64,000 nucleotides of DNA from Carnobacterium viridans. Its GTDB lineage: Bacteria; Bacillota; Bacilli; Lactobacillales; Carnobacteriaceae. Shown in pieces: positions 17,728 to 27,235 of the stretch. The position numbers were made by a program, and so were the translations under genes. The notes under the pieces are model-generated. The model saw only the letters and a list, made by a program, of their open reading frames with translations. It was not told where the DNA came from and did not search any database. Location of the stretch: positions 2,010,501-2,074,500 of the forward strand of contig NZ_FNJW01000008.1 in assembly GCF_900102725.1 (NCBI RefSeq). Reading direction: 5' to 3'. Every line of letters begins with the position of its first letter. Positions within the stretch are counted from its first letter, which is position 1.

Positions 17728-18492
17728 GTGGAACAGAATATTGATGCTGAAGAAGCGATTAGAAGATGGGATTCTTTTGCCGATACGTACTCAAAAAATC
17801 ACAACGAACAAGGAGATATTCATAAAGAAGTGTTTTTAAATCCTACTTTATTTTCTCTTATGGGCGAATTAAAAGATAAACAGGTTTTGGATGCAGGATG
17901 TGGCGAAGGATATTTAAGCAGATTGTTGTCCAAGGCTGGATCGAATGTAACAGCTGTGGATTACTCTTTGAGAATGATTGAAATTGCACAGGAGAGAACG
18001 CCAGTTGACTTACAAATTAAGTATTTAAGAGGCAATTGTGAGAAGTTGGATACGCTCGAAGACAACAGTTTTGATTTGATTGTGTCAAATATGGTGATAC
18101 AAGATCTACCAAATTACGAAAATGCCTTTCGAGAAATGTTTCGTTTGTTGGTAGACGGAGGAAGTTTTATCTTTTCAATTTTGCATCCTTGTTTTGTAAC
18201 TCCCGGAAGTGGGTGGGAGAACAATAATAGTGGTGAAAAATTGCATTGGAACGTGGATCGTTATTTTTATGAAGGTGCCTACGAACAACGATTAGGGGAT
18301 AAAGAAAAAGTACTATTTTTCCACAGGACGTTAACCAGTTATGTTGATAAGTTAACTAAAGTAGGCTTTATGATAGAAAGTATAGTCGAACCGAAGCCAT
18401 CAGAAATAATGTTGGAAAAATATCCGTCATTTGAAGAAGATTTGAGATGTGCTGATTTTATGGTGTTTAAGGTCACTAAGTTAAAAAGATAG
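17728..18492 (+). CDS. class I SAM-dependent methyltransferase
   Basis: This 254-residue Rossmann-fold methyltransferase has motif I VLDAGCGEGYLS (53-64), an acidic residue after strand 2 (TAVDYS), and motif IV FDLIVSNMVIQDL. It resembles UbiE/Coq5-like small-molecule methyltransferases; the substrate is unknown. It starts with GTG, preceded by AGGAGGG inside the RDD gene, so the two are co-transcribed. An unusual 26-bp inverted repeat lies 150 bases downstream. Confidence 0.85.
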   Translation: MEQNIDAEEAIRRWDSFADTYSKNHNEQGDIHKEVFLNPTLFSLMGELKDKQVLDAGCGEGYLSRLLSKAGSNVTAVDYSLRMIEIAQERTPVDLQIKYLRGNCEKLDTLEDNSFDLIVSNMVIQDLPNYENAFREMFRLLVDGGSFIFSILHPCFVTPGSGWENNNSGEKLHWNVDRYFYEGAYEQRLGDKEKVLFFHRTLTSYVDKLTKVGFMIESIVEPKPSEIMLEKYPSFEEDLRCADFMVFKVTKLKR

Positions 18493-18640
18493 AATGATAA
18501 GAATTTGAAAGGATAGACTCTATTGTTGTCAATTGAATACATGATGGTTCGTAAAGTAAGGGCAATGTGGACCTTTTTTAATGACAAACGTATGTGTAAA
18601 ATAGTTCTCGAGAAGATATTATTTTTTACAAGCAGAAAGA

Positions 18641-18705
18641 AAGAAGGCGTTCTATCATAGATGTATGCTTGAGCGGCAAATACATCTATGATAGAACGCC
18701 TTCTT
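18641..18705. repeat. perfect 26-bp inverted repeat, 13-base loop
   Basis: The arms are 18641-18666 and 18680-18705. There is no good T-run on the plus side, and only a CT-rich tract on the minus side, so it is not a standard terminator. It sits in a 502-base gene-free stretch (18493-18994). Confidence 0.8.
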
Positions 18706-18800
18706 ATGAATAGAATTATATCAAAATTGTACAAAAAAATAAAAGAATCAAGCTGTTTCACGAGAGTACGTCTCGATTATCCGAGGCACGCCGACGTTGA

Positions 18801-18884
18801 TTCAACTCAAAGTCGTTTTCTATTTGAGTTGACACAATTAGCTTTAGTTCTGTTAACTCAAAGCGGTTTTTCATTTGAGTGGAC
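18801..18884. repeat. two tandem hairpin repeats, period 51
   Basis: Two similar units of about 33 bases lie 51 bases apart. Each has an ACTCAAA arm (18805 and 18856) and a TTTGAGT arm (18823 and 18874) around a T-rich loop. The first stem is 9 bp (CAACTCAAA/TTTGAGTTG) and the second 7 bp. A CGAGA/TCTCG hairpin lies just before them. No gene is visible. Confidence 0.65.
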
Positions 18885-18938
18885 GTAACGAGCCTCAGTT
18901 TATTTTATGTTTGAAAAGAAATCGGTTTTTATATATCA

Positions 18939-18984
18939 AAAAAAGAAGATAATTCCGTTAATATCAGGAACTATCTTCTTTTTT
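18939..18984 (-). terminator. terminator of the oligopeptide-binding protein gene
   Basis: An 18-bp stem with one mismatch (18939-18956 and 18967-18984) and T-runs for the minus strand, ten bases past the stop codon. Confidence 0.9.
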
Positions 18985-18994
18985 GTTTTACTGA

Positions 18995-20647
18995 TTACTT
19001 TTTAACGCTAGCGCGACTTAAGTCAAATTCTACACCAACAGAATTGAAGAGGATTCCTTCAACAGCCGGATTACGAAGTTGTGTTTCTGCCTCTTGGCAC
19101 AAAGGGATGAATGCAAAGTCGTCAGTTATGACTTTATGAGCTTGTTGGAGATTTTCCCAACGTTTTTCATCATCATTTGCATTTGTGGTTTTCGCTTGGT
19201 CGATCAAAGCATCATAATCGCTATTTGCGTATCCACCTTCGTTATAAGGAGAATCGCTGTATAGCAGGTCCATAAAGTTGATGGCATCTGCAAAGTCAGC
19301 ACCCCATCCAGTAAGCAGGATATCAAAATCACGACTATCTGCTAGAGCAAGACGGTTCTTCTTAGGTACATTACGTAACTCAATAGAGATACCAGGCAAA
19401 TTGTTTTGAATTTGACCTTGGATGTATTGACTGATTTGCTTGCTCTTTTCATCATCGTCTCCAACAAAAGATAAAGAGATACTGTCTACGCCTAACTCAA
19501 TTTTTGCTTCATCCCATAATTTCTGTGCACGTTCTACATCATAGGAAAGGAAAGTTCCAGCTTCTTCAGTAAAATCCTCACCAGTAGATGGGTCAGTTAC
19601 AAAATCAGCTGGTAAAAATCCGCCGATTTCAGTTGAACCATCCGCTAAAACAGTATTCACTAAATCATCTGTATTGATAACTAATCCTAAAGCTTCTCTT
19701 AATTTTTCGTTTTGCAAGTAGTCATTATCCCAGTTGAATTCCAAATAAGAAGTTCTAGCTTTCTTTTGAACGACAACATTTTCGTCTTCAGCGAATTGCT
19801 TAACGATTTCTCCAGTTAATTGAGCGTTATCTGCTTGTCCACCTTCAAATAAATTAACAGCAGTACTTGTTTCTTTTACAACTTGAACATTCACTGCGTC
19901 TAACGTTACTTCATCAGCTGCATAGTAGTCGTCATTTTTTACTAAGTCCCAAGTTAGCCCTGTGCCATCCCAATTTTCTAATGTAAATGGACCATTAGCG
20001 AGCAAGGCTTCACTAGAAGTTCCATAATTATCTCCTTGTTCTTGAACAAAGGCTTCATTTTGAGGGAAGAAAGCTGTAAAAGCTAACAAGAATTCAAAGT
20101 AAGGCGTTGGTTGCGTTAGGTTAAAGGTAATTTCATGATCGCCATTAGCTGTAACGCCAAGTTCGCTGACATCTGCTTCACCAGCCATGATTTCAGGTGC
20201 ATTTTCAATCGTTTCTGCTAGATAACTATAAGAAGCACCAGTATCAGGATCGACTAATTTTTGCATAGCGTACACGAAATCATTTGCTGTAACGGGATCG
20301 CCGTTAGACCAAACAGCATCGTCACGAAGCGTATACGTGTATGTAAGTCCATCTTCTGAAATCACTCCTTCGTCAGCTGCAATAGCAGGGACAGGATTTC
20401 CTTCTTCATCAATACGTAATAATCCTTCAATAACATGTCCTAAATAATTGGAACTATTGATATCAGTGATTAAAGCCGTATCCATGGTAGATAACTCCGT
20501 AGGGGCAGTATAATTAACGACCTGTTCCCCAGAGGTAGAGCCTGCAGAATCATCGCTCGTTGAATTTGAAGAATCTCCATTTCCACCGCACGCAGTTAAT
20601 AAAAATGCTGTACTCATTGTAGCTGCTAATTTATATGAATTTCTCAC
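18995..20647 (-). CDS. oligopeptide ABC transporter substrate-binding lipoprotein (OppA-like)
   Basis: This 550-residue lipoprotein has a signal peptide with lipobox LLTAC (Cys near residue 20). The SBP_bac_5 fold follows, with the typical GLTYTYTLRDDAVWSNGDP region. It captures peptides outside the cell for an Opp permease. No permease or ATPase gene is next to it, so it may serve the Opp system at 39.5-46 kb or another one. The GTG at 20647 is correctly spaced from AAGGAG. The earlier GTG at 20656 overlaps the ribosome site. Confidence 0.9.
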   Translation of the reverse strand: MRNSYKLAATMSTAFLLTACGGNGDSSNSTSDDSAGSTSGEQVVNYTAPTELSTMDTALITDINSSNYLGHVIEGLLRIDEEGNPVPAIAADEGVISEDGLTYTYTLRDDAVWSNGDPVTANDFVYAMQKLVDPDTGASYSYLAETIENAPEIMAGEADVSELGVTANGDHEITFNLTQPTPYFEFLLAFTAFFPQNEAFVQEQGDNYGTSSEALLANGPFTLENWDGTGLTWDLVKNDDYYAADEVTLDAVNVQVVKETSTAVNLFEGGQADNAQLTGEIVKQFAEDENVVVQKKARTSYLEFNWDNDYLQNEKLREALGLVINTDDLVNTVLADGSTEIGGFLPADFVTDPSTGEDFTEEAGTFLSYDVERAQKLWDEAKIELGVDSISLSFVGDDDEKSKQISQYIQGQIQNNLPGISIELRNVPKKNRLALADSRDFDILLTGWGADFADAINFMDLLYSDSPYNEGGYANSDYDALIDQAKTTNANDDEKRWENLQQAHKVITDDFAFIPLCQEAETQLRNPAVEGILFNSVGVEFDLSRASVKK

Positions 20648-20800
20648 TATAAACACTCCTTAATCTAATTTAGTTAACCTTATTTTAATAGGATAACACG
20701 TTTATACAAAAAAATGTATGATTTAACCTAAATATTTGCATAATTCTGAATAAAAGACAGAATATAATACGAATAAAGGGTGTCGCTCAATTTTTTTTGC

Positions 20801-20860
20801 AAAAAAAAGAGTCTTCTTACAAGTTATCGCAAATCAACGATAAGCTATAAAGAAGGCTCC
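20801..20860 (-). terminator. terminator of the zinc-ribbon membrane protein gene
   Basis: A long stem (20809-20818 with 20850-20859, one G-U) encloses an inner TTATCG/CGATAA hairpin. A run of eight T follows on the minus strand. Confidence 0.8.
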
Positions 20861-20886
20861 ATTTCTAAGATAGAGGTTGCTACTGA

Positions 20887-21291
20887 CTAAGTTTTTTTGA
20901 TGAATTGATCTTTGCAGTGTGGACATTTGATACTGATTTTTCCTTTGTTTCTCGGTACGCGCAATTTTTTATGACAGTTGGGACAAGCGTAATACTTGTA
21001 AACTTTTCGTTGCAGAAATTTATTTCGCTTTTGGTTCCAACTCCTAGTAAATTGACGAGTGGATGCTAAAAATTTTTGGTTTTCCTGATACCGTTTTGTC
21101 CGATTGCGAGAAAATGTTCGATAGTAACCAAGAATAATAGCTGCCCAACCGAGTAAGCTAATGATTGACCAATTGAATAAGTTAGCTAAGACAACAACAG
21201 CCAGTCCTCCATAAAGCAAATAAGTTGAAAGTTTATCTACGCCATATCTGCCAATCATAAATTTTTGAATGTAAGTTTTAAATTTTCTCAT
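20887..21291 (-). CDS. small membrane protein with C-terminal zinc ribbon
   Basis: This 134-residue protein is basic, with two close membrane helices (about residues 22-56). The C-terminal zinc ribbon has CPNCHKK and CPHC about 20 residues apart. It is a conserved hypothetical of lactic acid bacteria; function is not known. GAGGAG precedes the ATG. It is monocistronic, with its own terminator. Confidence 0.8.
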   Translation of the reverse strand: MRKFKTYIQKFMIGRYGVDKLSTYLLYGGLAVVVLANLFNWSIISLLGWAAIILGYYRTFSRNRTKRYQENQKFLASTRQFTRSWNQKRNKFLQRKVYKYYACPNCHKKLRVPRNKGKISIKCPHCKDQFIKKT

Positions 21292-21550
21292 TTAAAATTT
21301 TCTCCTCTTTTTCTTTGTTTCATAAAGATTACCATCAAATAGTGTAACATGCTGAACAGCATTCAGCGACCGTCTTTAGACTGAGTTTATCGAACAATAA
21401 GTTACCCAAACATCAAAAAGTTGGAATCCTAAAGTAATAGTTAAGTTTTTTTGCTGAAATGGTTTTCATAAGGCTTTACATTTGGGGGTAAAACGCTTAC
21501 GATTTACATAAAGAATGTGTTTGGGTAGATTCGAAGAAAAGAGGGATATC

Positions 21551-22735
21551 ATGAAAAAAATTGGATGGTTAGTAATAGCATTAGTAGTAAGTGGATGTGC
21601 AAAGTCAGGGGTTGAGAAACCTAATGAAGATAGCTCAGAGCAGGTTTCATCAAGCGAGTCATCTTTGCAAACGGAAAATCAAGCTGGAGAAGAAAAAAGA
21701 GTTTCATTTGTGGGAGTGGGAGATAACCTAATTCATAATGTGATATTTGAAGAAGCGCAAGTAGAAGACGGAACATTTGATTTTAAACCTATGTTTGAAA
21801 ATGTAGCTGAAGATATTGAAACAGCAGATTTAGCTTTTATTAATCAGGAGACTTTGATGGGTGGAGATGAATTTGGTTTCTCGGGTTATCCAGCCTTTAA
21901 TACACCTAGCGATATGGCAGATAATCTAAATACTTTAGGGTTTGATTTAGTAAATGGAGCATCCAATCATTCGTTGGACAAAGGCAGACAAGGTGTCATA
22001 AATACTTTAGAAATATGGGATAAGCAAGAAAATATGGTTTTTACTGGAGTGTTTGATTCACAAGAAGAACGAGATGCGATACCAGTTATTGAACGTGATG
22101 GAGTAACATTTTCCTTTTTAGCCTATACATACGGAACCAATGGGATTGAACCGGATGTTTCGTATCGTTTAAATTACTTTGATGAAGCATTGATTACTCA
22201 AGATATTGAACGAGCAAAACAAATCAGCGATTTTGTTATTGTCTCTGCTCATTGGGGTGATGAACACATGCTTGAACCGAATGAATTCCAAAAAAAATAT
22301 GCTCAATTGTTTGCGGACTTAGAAGTAGATGCAGTAATTGGGACTCATCCTCATGTAATTCAACCGATTGATTGGGTAGAAGGGAAGAATGGGAATCAGA
22401 CACTAGTCGTTTATTCATTAGGTAATTTCCTATCTGCGATGTCTACAGGAACTGAAAATAATATGTTAGGCGGTATGATTTCTTTTGATTTTGTAGTGAG
22501 TGAAGAGGAGAAAACCATTGAAAATGTGAATTGGGATGCAACAGTAATGCATTATACAGGTGCTAAGAGCGAAGCTGCGGATTTAAGAAAGAATTTTAGA
22601 ATTTATAAGCTGGATGATTATACCGAAAAAATTGCCAGTCAACATACTCTTAACAGCTCTCAAGGAAATCAACTTTCTAAAGAGTCTTTGCAACAGACAA
22701 CCGAAGCAGTTATTGATGCTGAATTTCTAAATTAG
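21551..22735 (+). CDS. CapA-family (poly-gamma-glutamate synthesis-like) lipoprotein
   Basis: This 394-residue lipoprotein has the lipobox VVSGC within the first 20 residues. The CapA metallophosphatase-like domain contains GVGDNLIH, NQETLM, GASNHSLD, SAHWGDEH, GTHPHVIQ and YSLGNF. Many CapA-fold proteins occur without capsule genes, as here, and their function is open. GAGGG fits the ATG at 21551; an earlier in-frame ATG at 21515 lacks a ribosome site. An ABC transporter operon starts 58 bases downstream. Confidence 0.88.
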   Translation: MKKIGWLVIALVVSGCAKSGVEKPNEDSSEQVSSSESSLQTENQAGEEKRVSFVGVGDNLIHNVIFEEAQVEDGTFDFKPMFENVAEDIETADLAFINQETLMGGDEFGFSGYPAFNTPSDMADNLNTLGFDLVNGASNHSLDKGRQGVINTLEIWDKQENMVFTGVFDSQEERDAIPVIERDGVTFSFLAYTYGTNGIEPDVSYRLNYFDEALITQDIERAKQISDFVIVSAHWGDEHMLEPNEFQKKYAQLFADLEVDAVIGTHPHVIQPIDWVEGKNGNQTLVVYSLGNFLSAMSTGTENNMLGGMISFDFVVSEEEKTIENVNWDATVMHYTGAKSEAADLRKNFRIYKLDDYTEKIASQHTLNSSQGNQLSKESLQQTTEAVIDAEFLN

Positions 22736-22793
22736 AAGAAAAAAATACAAGTAGTACCATTAGTTAAAAGTTATTTCAATAGGAGGTATAAAA

Positions 22794-23708
22794 ATGAGTT
22801 TAGTAGAAGTAAAAGGCTTAACTAAACGATTCGGAAAATTTACTGCTTTAAAAAACATCAATCTCTCTGTAAATGAAGGTGAAATCTACGGGTTCATTGG
22901 TCCTAATGGTGCCGGGAAATCTACAACTATTCGTGTTTTACTTGGGATGTTGAAACCAAGTGAAGGACAAGTTACAATTTTTGGACAAGATGCTTGGAAA
23001 GATGCTGTAGAAATTCATAAACGGGTAGCATATGTTTCAGGTGAGGCTAATCTATGGCCTAATTTAACCGGCGGCGAAGTGATTGATTTATTCTTAGCCA
23101 TGCGTGGCAATGGAAACCAGAACCGGCGTGATGAATTGATTCAACTGTTTAAACTGGACCCGTCAAAAAAATGTCGCACTTATTCGAAAGGAAATCGACA
23201 AAAAATAGCCTTAATCGCTGCATTTGCTTCTGAGGCAGACTTGTATATTCTTGATGAACCAACTGCGGGTTTGGATCCACTGATGGAGCGCATTTTTCAA
23301 GAACTTATTTTAGAGATGAAACAACAAGGCAAGAGTGTATTGTTGTCGAGCCATATTCTGTCCGAAGTTGAAAAGCTGTGTGATCGAGTAGCCATTATTC
23401 GCGAAGGTGAAATTATTGAAACGGGAACATTAGCTGAGATGCGCCACTTGACCCGAACAAAATTGACTGTTGAAACAAGTGAACCTTTGATAAATTTGTT
23501 CGAGCTAAAAGGTGTACAAGATGTTGTCCAAACAAATACGGGATGGGTATTTCAAGTAGATAGTGAAGAACTGGCAGAAGTTATTCGTTATATCAGTCAA
23601 TTTGGTGTTTTAAAACTTGAAAGTGCTCCTCCGACTTTGGAAGATTTATTTATACGTCACTACAAAGGGGACAGTCAGGAACAAAGCGGCTCAAAAGGAG
23701 GTGTCTAG
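22794..23708 (+). CDS. ABC-2 exporter ATPase
   Basis: This 304-residue ATPase has Walker A GPNGAGKST, a signature region YSKGNRQKI (no SGGQ, as is common in this family), Walker B LYILDEPTAGLDP and SSHILSE as the H-loop. A C-terminal extension of about 80 residues follows, typical of drug and bacteriocin exporter ATPases. TAGGAGG precedes the ATG. The permease gene begins two bases after the stop, so they act together. Substrate unknown. Confidence 0.92.
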   Translation: MSLVEVKGLTKRFGKFTALKNINLSVNEGEIYGFIGPNGAGKSTTIRVLLGMLKPSEGQVTIFGQDAWKDAVEIHKRVAYVSGEANLWPNLTGGEVIDLFLAMRGNGNQNRRDELIQLFKLDPSKKCRTYSKGNRQKIALIAAFASEADLYILDEPTAGLDPLMERIFQELILEMKQQGKSVLLSSHILSEVEKLCDRVAIIREGEIIETGTLAEMRHLTRTKLTVETSEPLINLFELKGVQDVVQTNTGWVFQVDSEELAEVIRYISQFGVLKLESAPPTLEDLFIRHYKGDSQEQSGSKGGV

Positions 23709-23710
23709 CA

Positions 23711-25309
23711 ATGTTTACTCAGCCATTCAAAGGAACTGGTCAAATCATGCGACTGCTTTTTCAACAAAATGGAGTGAAAATTGGTTTATGGTTAAGTGGT
23801 TTGATTGGTGTTTCAATCGCTACAGTAACTGCCTATATAACCATTTATACAGGCCAAAAAGAGATTATAGAATTTGGTTTAACAATGCAAAATCCCGCTA
23901 TGATAGCCATGCTAGGATCGCTTTATGAAGTGGAATTTTTTAATCTAGGGGCCGTTTTTGCAAGTGAAATGTTATTGTTTTCAGCTATTGCAGTTAGCGT
24001 GATGAATATCTTATTAGTCAGTTCCAGTACGAGGATGGATGAAGAAGAAGGCCGATTGGAAATGATTCTAGGATTGCCTGTGGGGCGACTAGCGTATTTA
24101 GCTGCAACAATTAGTATGATGGTTATCGTAAATAGTTTATTGTTTATGATTCTGTCGCTAGGTCTCGGCTTATTTAACAACGAAGCTTTTAGTATGGAAT
24201 CTGCTTTGCTATATGGTGGTATTCTTGCAAGTACAGGGCTGTTTTTTGCAGGTATTACCGCCGTTGCAGCACAATTAACTGAAACATCTAGAGGTGCTAC
24301 AGGAATTTCTTTTGCTGTATTGATAGCGGCCTATATCATAAGAGCTATTGGAGATGTCAGCAATGAATTACTATCACTTGTCTCTCCCTTGGGTTGGACT
24401 GTTCGAACAGCGGTATTTGTCGACAATGACTGGTGGCCAGTTAGTGCGTTAATTAGTGGGATGACTATTTTATTCGTGAGTGCGTTCTATTTAAACCAGC
24501 AAAGAGATATTAATGCCGGTTTATTGCCTGAGCGTAAAGGAAAAGTTTACGCTTCGAATGTTTTAAAAAGTCGATATGGGTTAACGTGGCGATTGGAAAA
24601 AGGAACAATTATTTCATGGGCTATTGGCATTTTTCTAATGAGCGCTGCTTTCGGTTCGATTTTAGGCGATTTAGAAGCTTATTTCTCAGACTTTGAATTG
24701 GTTCAAGTTATTTTAGCCGATGACTTAAGTGATTCAATGACTGAGCAGTTTATTACATTATTGGTGGGTATTATGTCTGTCTTTTCTGCTGTTCCAACGG
24801 TATCAGTTTTTTTAAAATTGAAAAAAGAAGAACGAATGGGTCGAACGGAAAACTTTTATAGTCGAGCGGTTTCTCGAAATAAAGTGATGGGAAGCTATTA
24901 CGCCATAGCATTTTTAACGGCTGTACTGATGCAATTGCTGATTGGATTAGGGTTGTATGCTTCGGCAAGTCAAGTCATAAAGACAACCATTGGTGCAGGA
25001 ACGGTTATCGCATCGGGACTGGTCTATATCCCAGCTATCTGGGTAGTTTTAGGTTTAACAACAGCACTTGTAGGAGCATTTCCTAAGAGAACAGGTTTGA
25101 TTTGGACCTATGTGACTTTTGCCATTTTTGTCATTTATCTTGGCAATTTACTCGAATTTCCAGAGTGGGTAAACAACATTTCTGCTTTTCATCATATCCC
25201 TCAACTGCCAAATGAAGAAATTGCTTGGTTCCCAATGATTAGTTTAAGTCTAGTAGGGATTGCTCTTTCTGTGATAGGTTTTCTAAGTTATAACAAAAGA
25301 GATATTTAA
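23711..25309 (+). CDS. ABC-2 exporter permease (polyketide-antibiotic-exporter-like)
   Basis: This 532-residue protein has about twelve hydrophobic segments in two similar halves, the layout of COG3559 'exporter of polyketide antibiotics' permeases. AAAGGAGGTG lies inside the end of the ATPase gene, showing coupling. The pair probably confers resistance to or exports an amphipathic compound. No TetR regulator gene is adjacent. Confidence 0.85.
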   Translation: MFTQPFKGTGQIMRLLFQQNGVKIGLWLSGLIGVSIATVTAYITIYTGQKEIIEFGLTMQNPAMIAMLGSLYEVEFFNLGAVFASEMLLFSAIAVSVMNILLVSSSTRMDEEEGRLEMILGLPVGRLAYLAATISMMVIVNSLLFMILSLGLGLFNNEAFSMESALLYGGILASTGLFFAGITAVAAQLTETSRGATGISFAVLIAAYIIRAIGDVSNELLSLVSPLGWTVRTAVFVDNDWWPVSALISGMTILFVSAFYLNQQRDINAGLLPERKGKVYASNVLKSRYGLTWRLEKGTIISWAIGIFLMSAAFGSILGDLEAYFSDFELVQVILADDLSDSMTEQFITLLVGIMSVFSAVPTVSVFLKLKKEERMGRTENFYSRAVSRNKVMGSYYAIAFLTAVLMQLLIGLGLYASASQVIKTTIGAGTVIASGLVYIPAIWVVLGLTTALVGAFPKRTGLIWTYVTFAIFVIYLGNLLEFPEWVNNISAFHHIPQLPNEEIAWFPMISLSLVGIALSVIGFLSYNKRDI

Positions 25310-25389
25310 CGAAGCGTTACAATAGTTAATAATTTGTATTTCAGTACTCATGAAATAATTTGAAAGATTAGTAAAATTCATTTTAGTTA

Positions 25390-25419
25390 TTGACATGTAT
25401 GTAATCAGTCTGTTATTAT
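25390..25419 (+). promoter_or_regulatory. promoter of the T-box operon
   Basis: TTGACA (25390-25395), 18 bases, TATTAT (25414-25419), about 45 bases before the first conserved T-box leader sequence. Confidence 0.65.
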
Positions 25420-25461
25420 TCAATTAGATTAAAAAACAATGAGTTTTAAATGATAAAAAAG

Positions 25462-25758
25462 ACTTTGATAAGGAAAGTACGTCAGAAAATAATTTTTAGA
25501 AAGCCCGGATGATGGAAAAGGGTAATGATAGTTCTGATGAAAAATGGCCTTTGAGTTGAGCAGTCGAGTGAGAGTTTCTTTTAGACTGTTACGGTAAGCA
25601 TCCGTTATCTAATGCATCAGTTTACAATCTTTCATTTGTGGGATGGTGTACTGAATAAGGTGGAAATAGCGATATTTTCATAAACTAAGGTGGTAACACG
25701 GAATTTAAATGTCCGTCCTTTCTAGTTGAAAAACTAAGATTGGACGGGCATTTTTTTT
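25462..25758 (+). promoter_or_regulatory. T-box riboswitch, apparent methionine specifier
   Basis: The T-box sequence AAGGTGGTAACACGG (25687-25701) matches the T-box antiterminator consensus with one deviation. A terminator follows: 25709-25718 pairs with 25742-25751, one G-U, then eight T. In Stem I, the triplet before the conserved GCCTTTGAG element is ATG (25544-25546), followed by a purine as expected. That implies sensing of uncharged tRNA-Met. Expression of the SAM hydrolase and ECF transporter genes would rise on methionine starvation. Confidence 0.85.
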
Positions 25759-25783
25759 GTATAAATGAAATGGGGGAATAGTA

Positions 25784-26629
25784 ATGAAAAAAACGGTCAA
25801 AAAAATTGTACTTCAAACAGATTTTGGATTAGAAGACGGTGCTGTTAGTGCCATGTATGGAGTTGCATTTAGTGTAGATTCATCGTTAGGAATTTATAAT
25901 TTAACGCATGAGATTCCACAATACAATATCTGGGAAGCTTCTTACCGATTGTATCAGACGGTTAATTATTGGCCACAAGAAACTGTTTTTGTTTCAGTTG
26001 TTGACCCAGGAGTAGGAACGGAGCGATTGAGTGTCGTTGCTAAGACTGCGGATAATCACTATATTGTGACTCCAGATAACGGAACGTTAACACATATACA
26101 CGAAAGTATCGGTGTCGTTGAAGTTCGTCAAATCGATGAATCGGTCAATCGATTGCCAAACTCTGGTGAATCTTATACATTTCATGGGAGAGATGTTTAT
26201 GTTTACACAGCTGCTCGTTTAGCAGCTGGGGTAATTTCATTTGAAGAGGTAGGTCCTATTTGCGACTTAAATAAAATCGTTAGCTTACCACATCATCAAG
26301 CTGAAGTAGTAGAGAATAAGATTGTTGGGAATGTTGCTATTTTAGATGGACGTTTTGGCAATCTTTGGACAAATATCTCACGTGAATTATTGTTTGACTA
26401 TGGTGTGAAGTATGGGGATAATATAGAAGTTACGATCTCGAACTCTTATACTATTTTTTATCAAAATAAAATTCAAATTGGTCAATCTTTTGCGAAAAGC
26501 CATGTAGGCGATCCTATTTTATTTATTAATTCATTAGATAAACTAGGTGTCGCAATCAATCAAGGTTCATTTGCTGGTGCTCACCATATTCAAAGTGGCG
26601 ATAATTGGAAAATACAGATAAAAAAATAA
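25784..26629 (+). CDS. SAM hydroxide adenosyltransferase (DUF62)
   Basis: This 281-residue protein has all main DUF62 motifs: LQTDFG (12-17), THEI, VVDPGVGT, TPDNGT and FHGRD. The characterised members cleave S-adenosylmethionine with hydroxide to adenosine and L-methionine. It is the first gene of an operon with a complete ECF transporter, under a T-box that reads as Met-specific. That fits a methionine-salvage role. GGGGG precedes the ATG. It looks intact. Confidence 0.9.
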   Translation: MKKTVKKIVLQTDFGLEDGAVSAMYGVAFSVDSSLGIYNLTHEIPQYNIWEASYRLYQTVNYWPQETVFVSVVDPGVGTERLSVVAKTADNHYIVTPDNGTLTHIHESIGVVEVRQIDESVNRLPNSGESYTFHGRDVYVYTAARLAAGVISFEEVGPICDLNKIVSLPHHQAEVVENKIVGNVAILDGRFGNLWTNISRELLFDYGVKYGDNIEVTISNSYTIFYQNKIQIGQSFAKSHVGDPILFINSLDKLGVAINQGSFAGAHHIQSGDNWKIQIKK

Positions 26630-26649
26630 TAGAATTGGAGATGAAGTAA

Positions 26650-27204
26650 ATGAAAAAAAGTGAATTATCTATTAAAACTATAGTTGCTATTGGGATTGGG
26701 TCAGCGGTCTTTGTTATTCTTTCACGTTTTGCGGCAATTCCAACACCGATTCCCAATACGAGTATCCAAACATCCTATGCCTTTTTAGCTTTAATGGCAG
26801 TTGTGTTTGGACCGCTTGCGGGAGGGTTGATTGGTTTAATCGGTCATATCCTAACAGATGCCATCTCCTATGGATCAGTATGGTGGAGCTGGGTAATCGT
26901 TTCCTTATTCGTTGGCTTTACTATAGGTTTACTGACAAGAAAAATCCAAGTAGAAGACGGAGAATTTAACAAAAAAGATATCATTCGTTTCAATATCAGC
27001 CAAGTCATTGCGCAAGCAATCGGCTGGTTTGTACTTGCCCCTTCTTTAGATGTTTTAATTTATGCAGAACCGGTAAATAAAGTCTTTACACAAGGAATTG
27101 TAGCCGGTATTTCCAATATCTTAACCGTTGGAATTATTGGAACAATCTTATTGATAGCTTATGCAAAAACGCGAAACAAAAGTAATAGTTTAATAAAAGA
27201 GTAG
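26650..27204 (+). CDS. ECF transporter S component (UPF0397 family)
   Basis: This 184-residue membrane protein has five or six helices. It has the conserved [15 protein letters not shown] segment and [17 protein letters not shown] typical of UPF0397 S components, which bind the substrate. The substrate is not known from sequence. The operon's Met T-box and the SAM hydrolase suggest methionine or a related compound. A ribosome site (TTGGAGATGAAG) precedes the ATG. The cognate energising module is encoded directly downstream. Confidence 0.88.
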   Translation: MKKSELSIKTIVAIGIGSAVFVILSRFAAIPTPIPNTSIQTSYAFLALMAVVFGPLAGGLIGLIGHILTDAISYGSVWWSWVIVSLFVGFTIGLLTRKIQVEDGEFNKKDIIRFNISQVIAQAIGWFVLAPSLDVLIYAEPVNKVFTQGIVAGISNILTVGIIGTILLIAYAKTRNKSNSLIKE

Positions 27205-27235
27205 TCATCTTTTATTGGTGAAAAGGAGCCGAATC

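Noticed and set aside
21480-21500. CcpA (cre) site upstream of the CapA-like gene
   Set aside because: Only one half-site of the consensus matches (CGCTTAC side); the other half has two mismatches at key positions.
25310-25783. SAM riboswitch upstream of the SAM hydrolase
   Set aside because: The conserved T-box and antiterminator elements are present, and no S-box core was seen.
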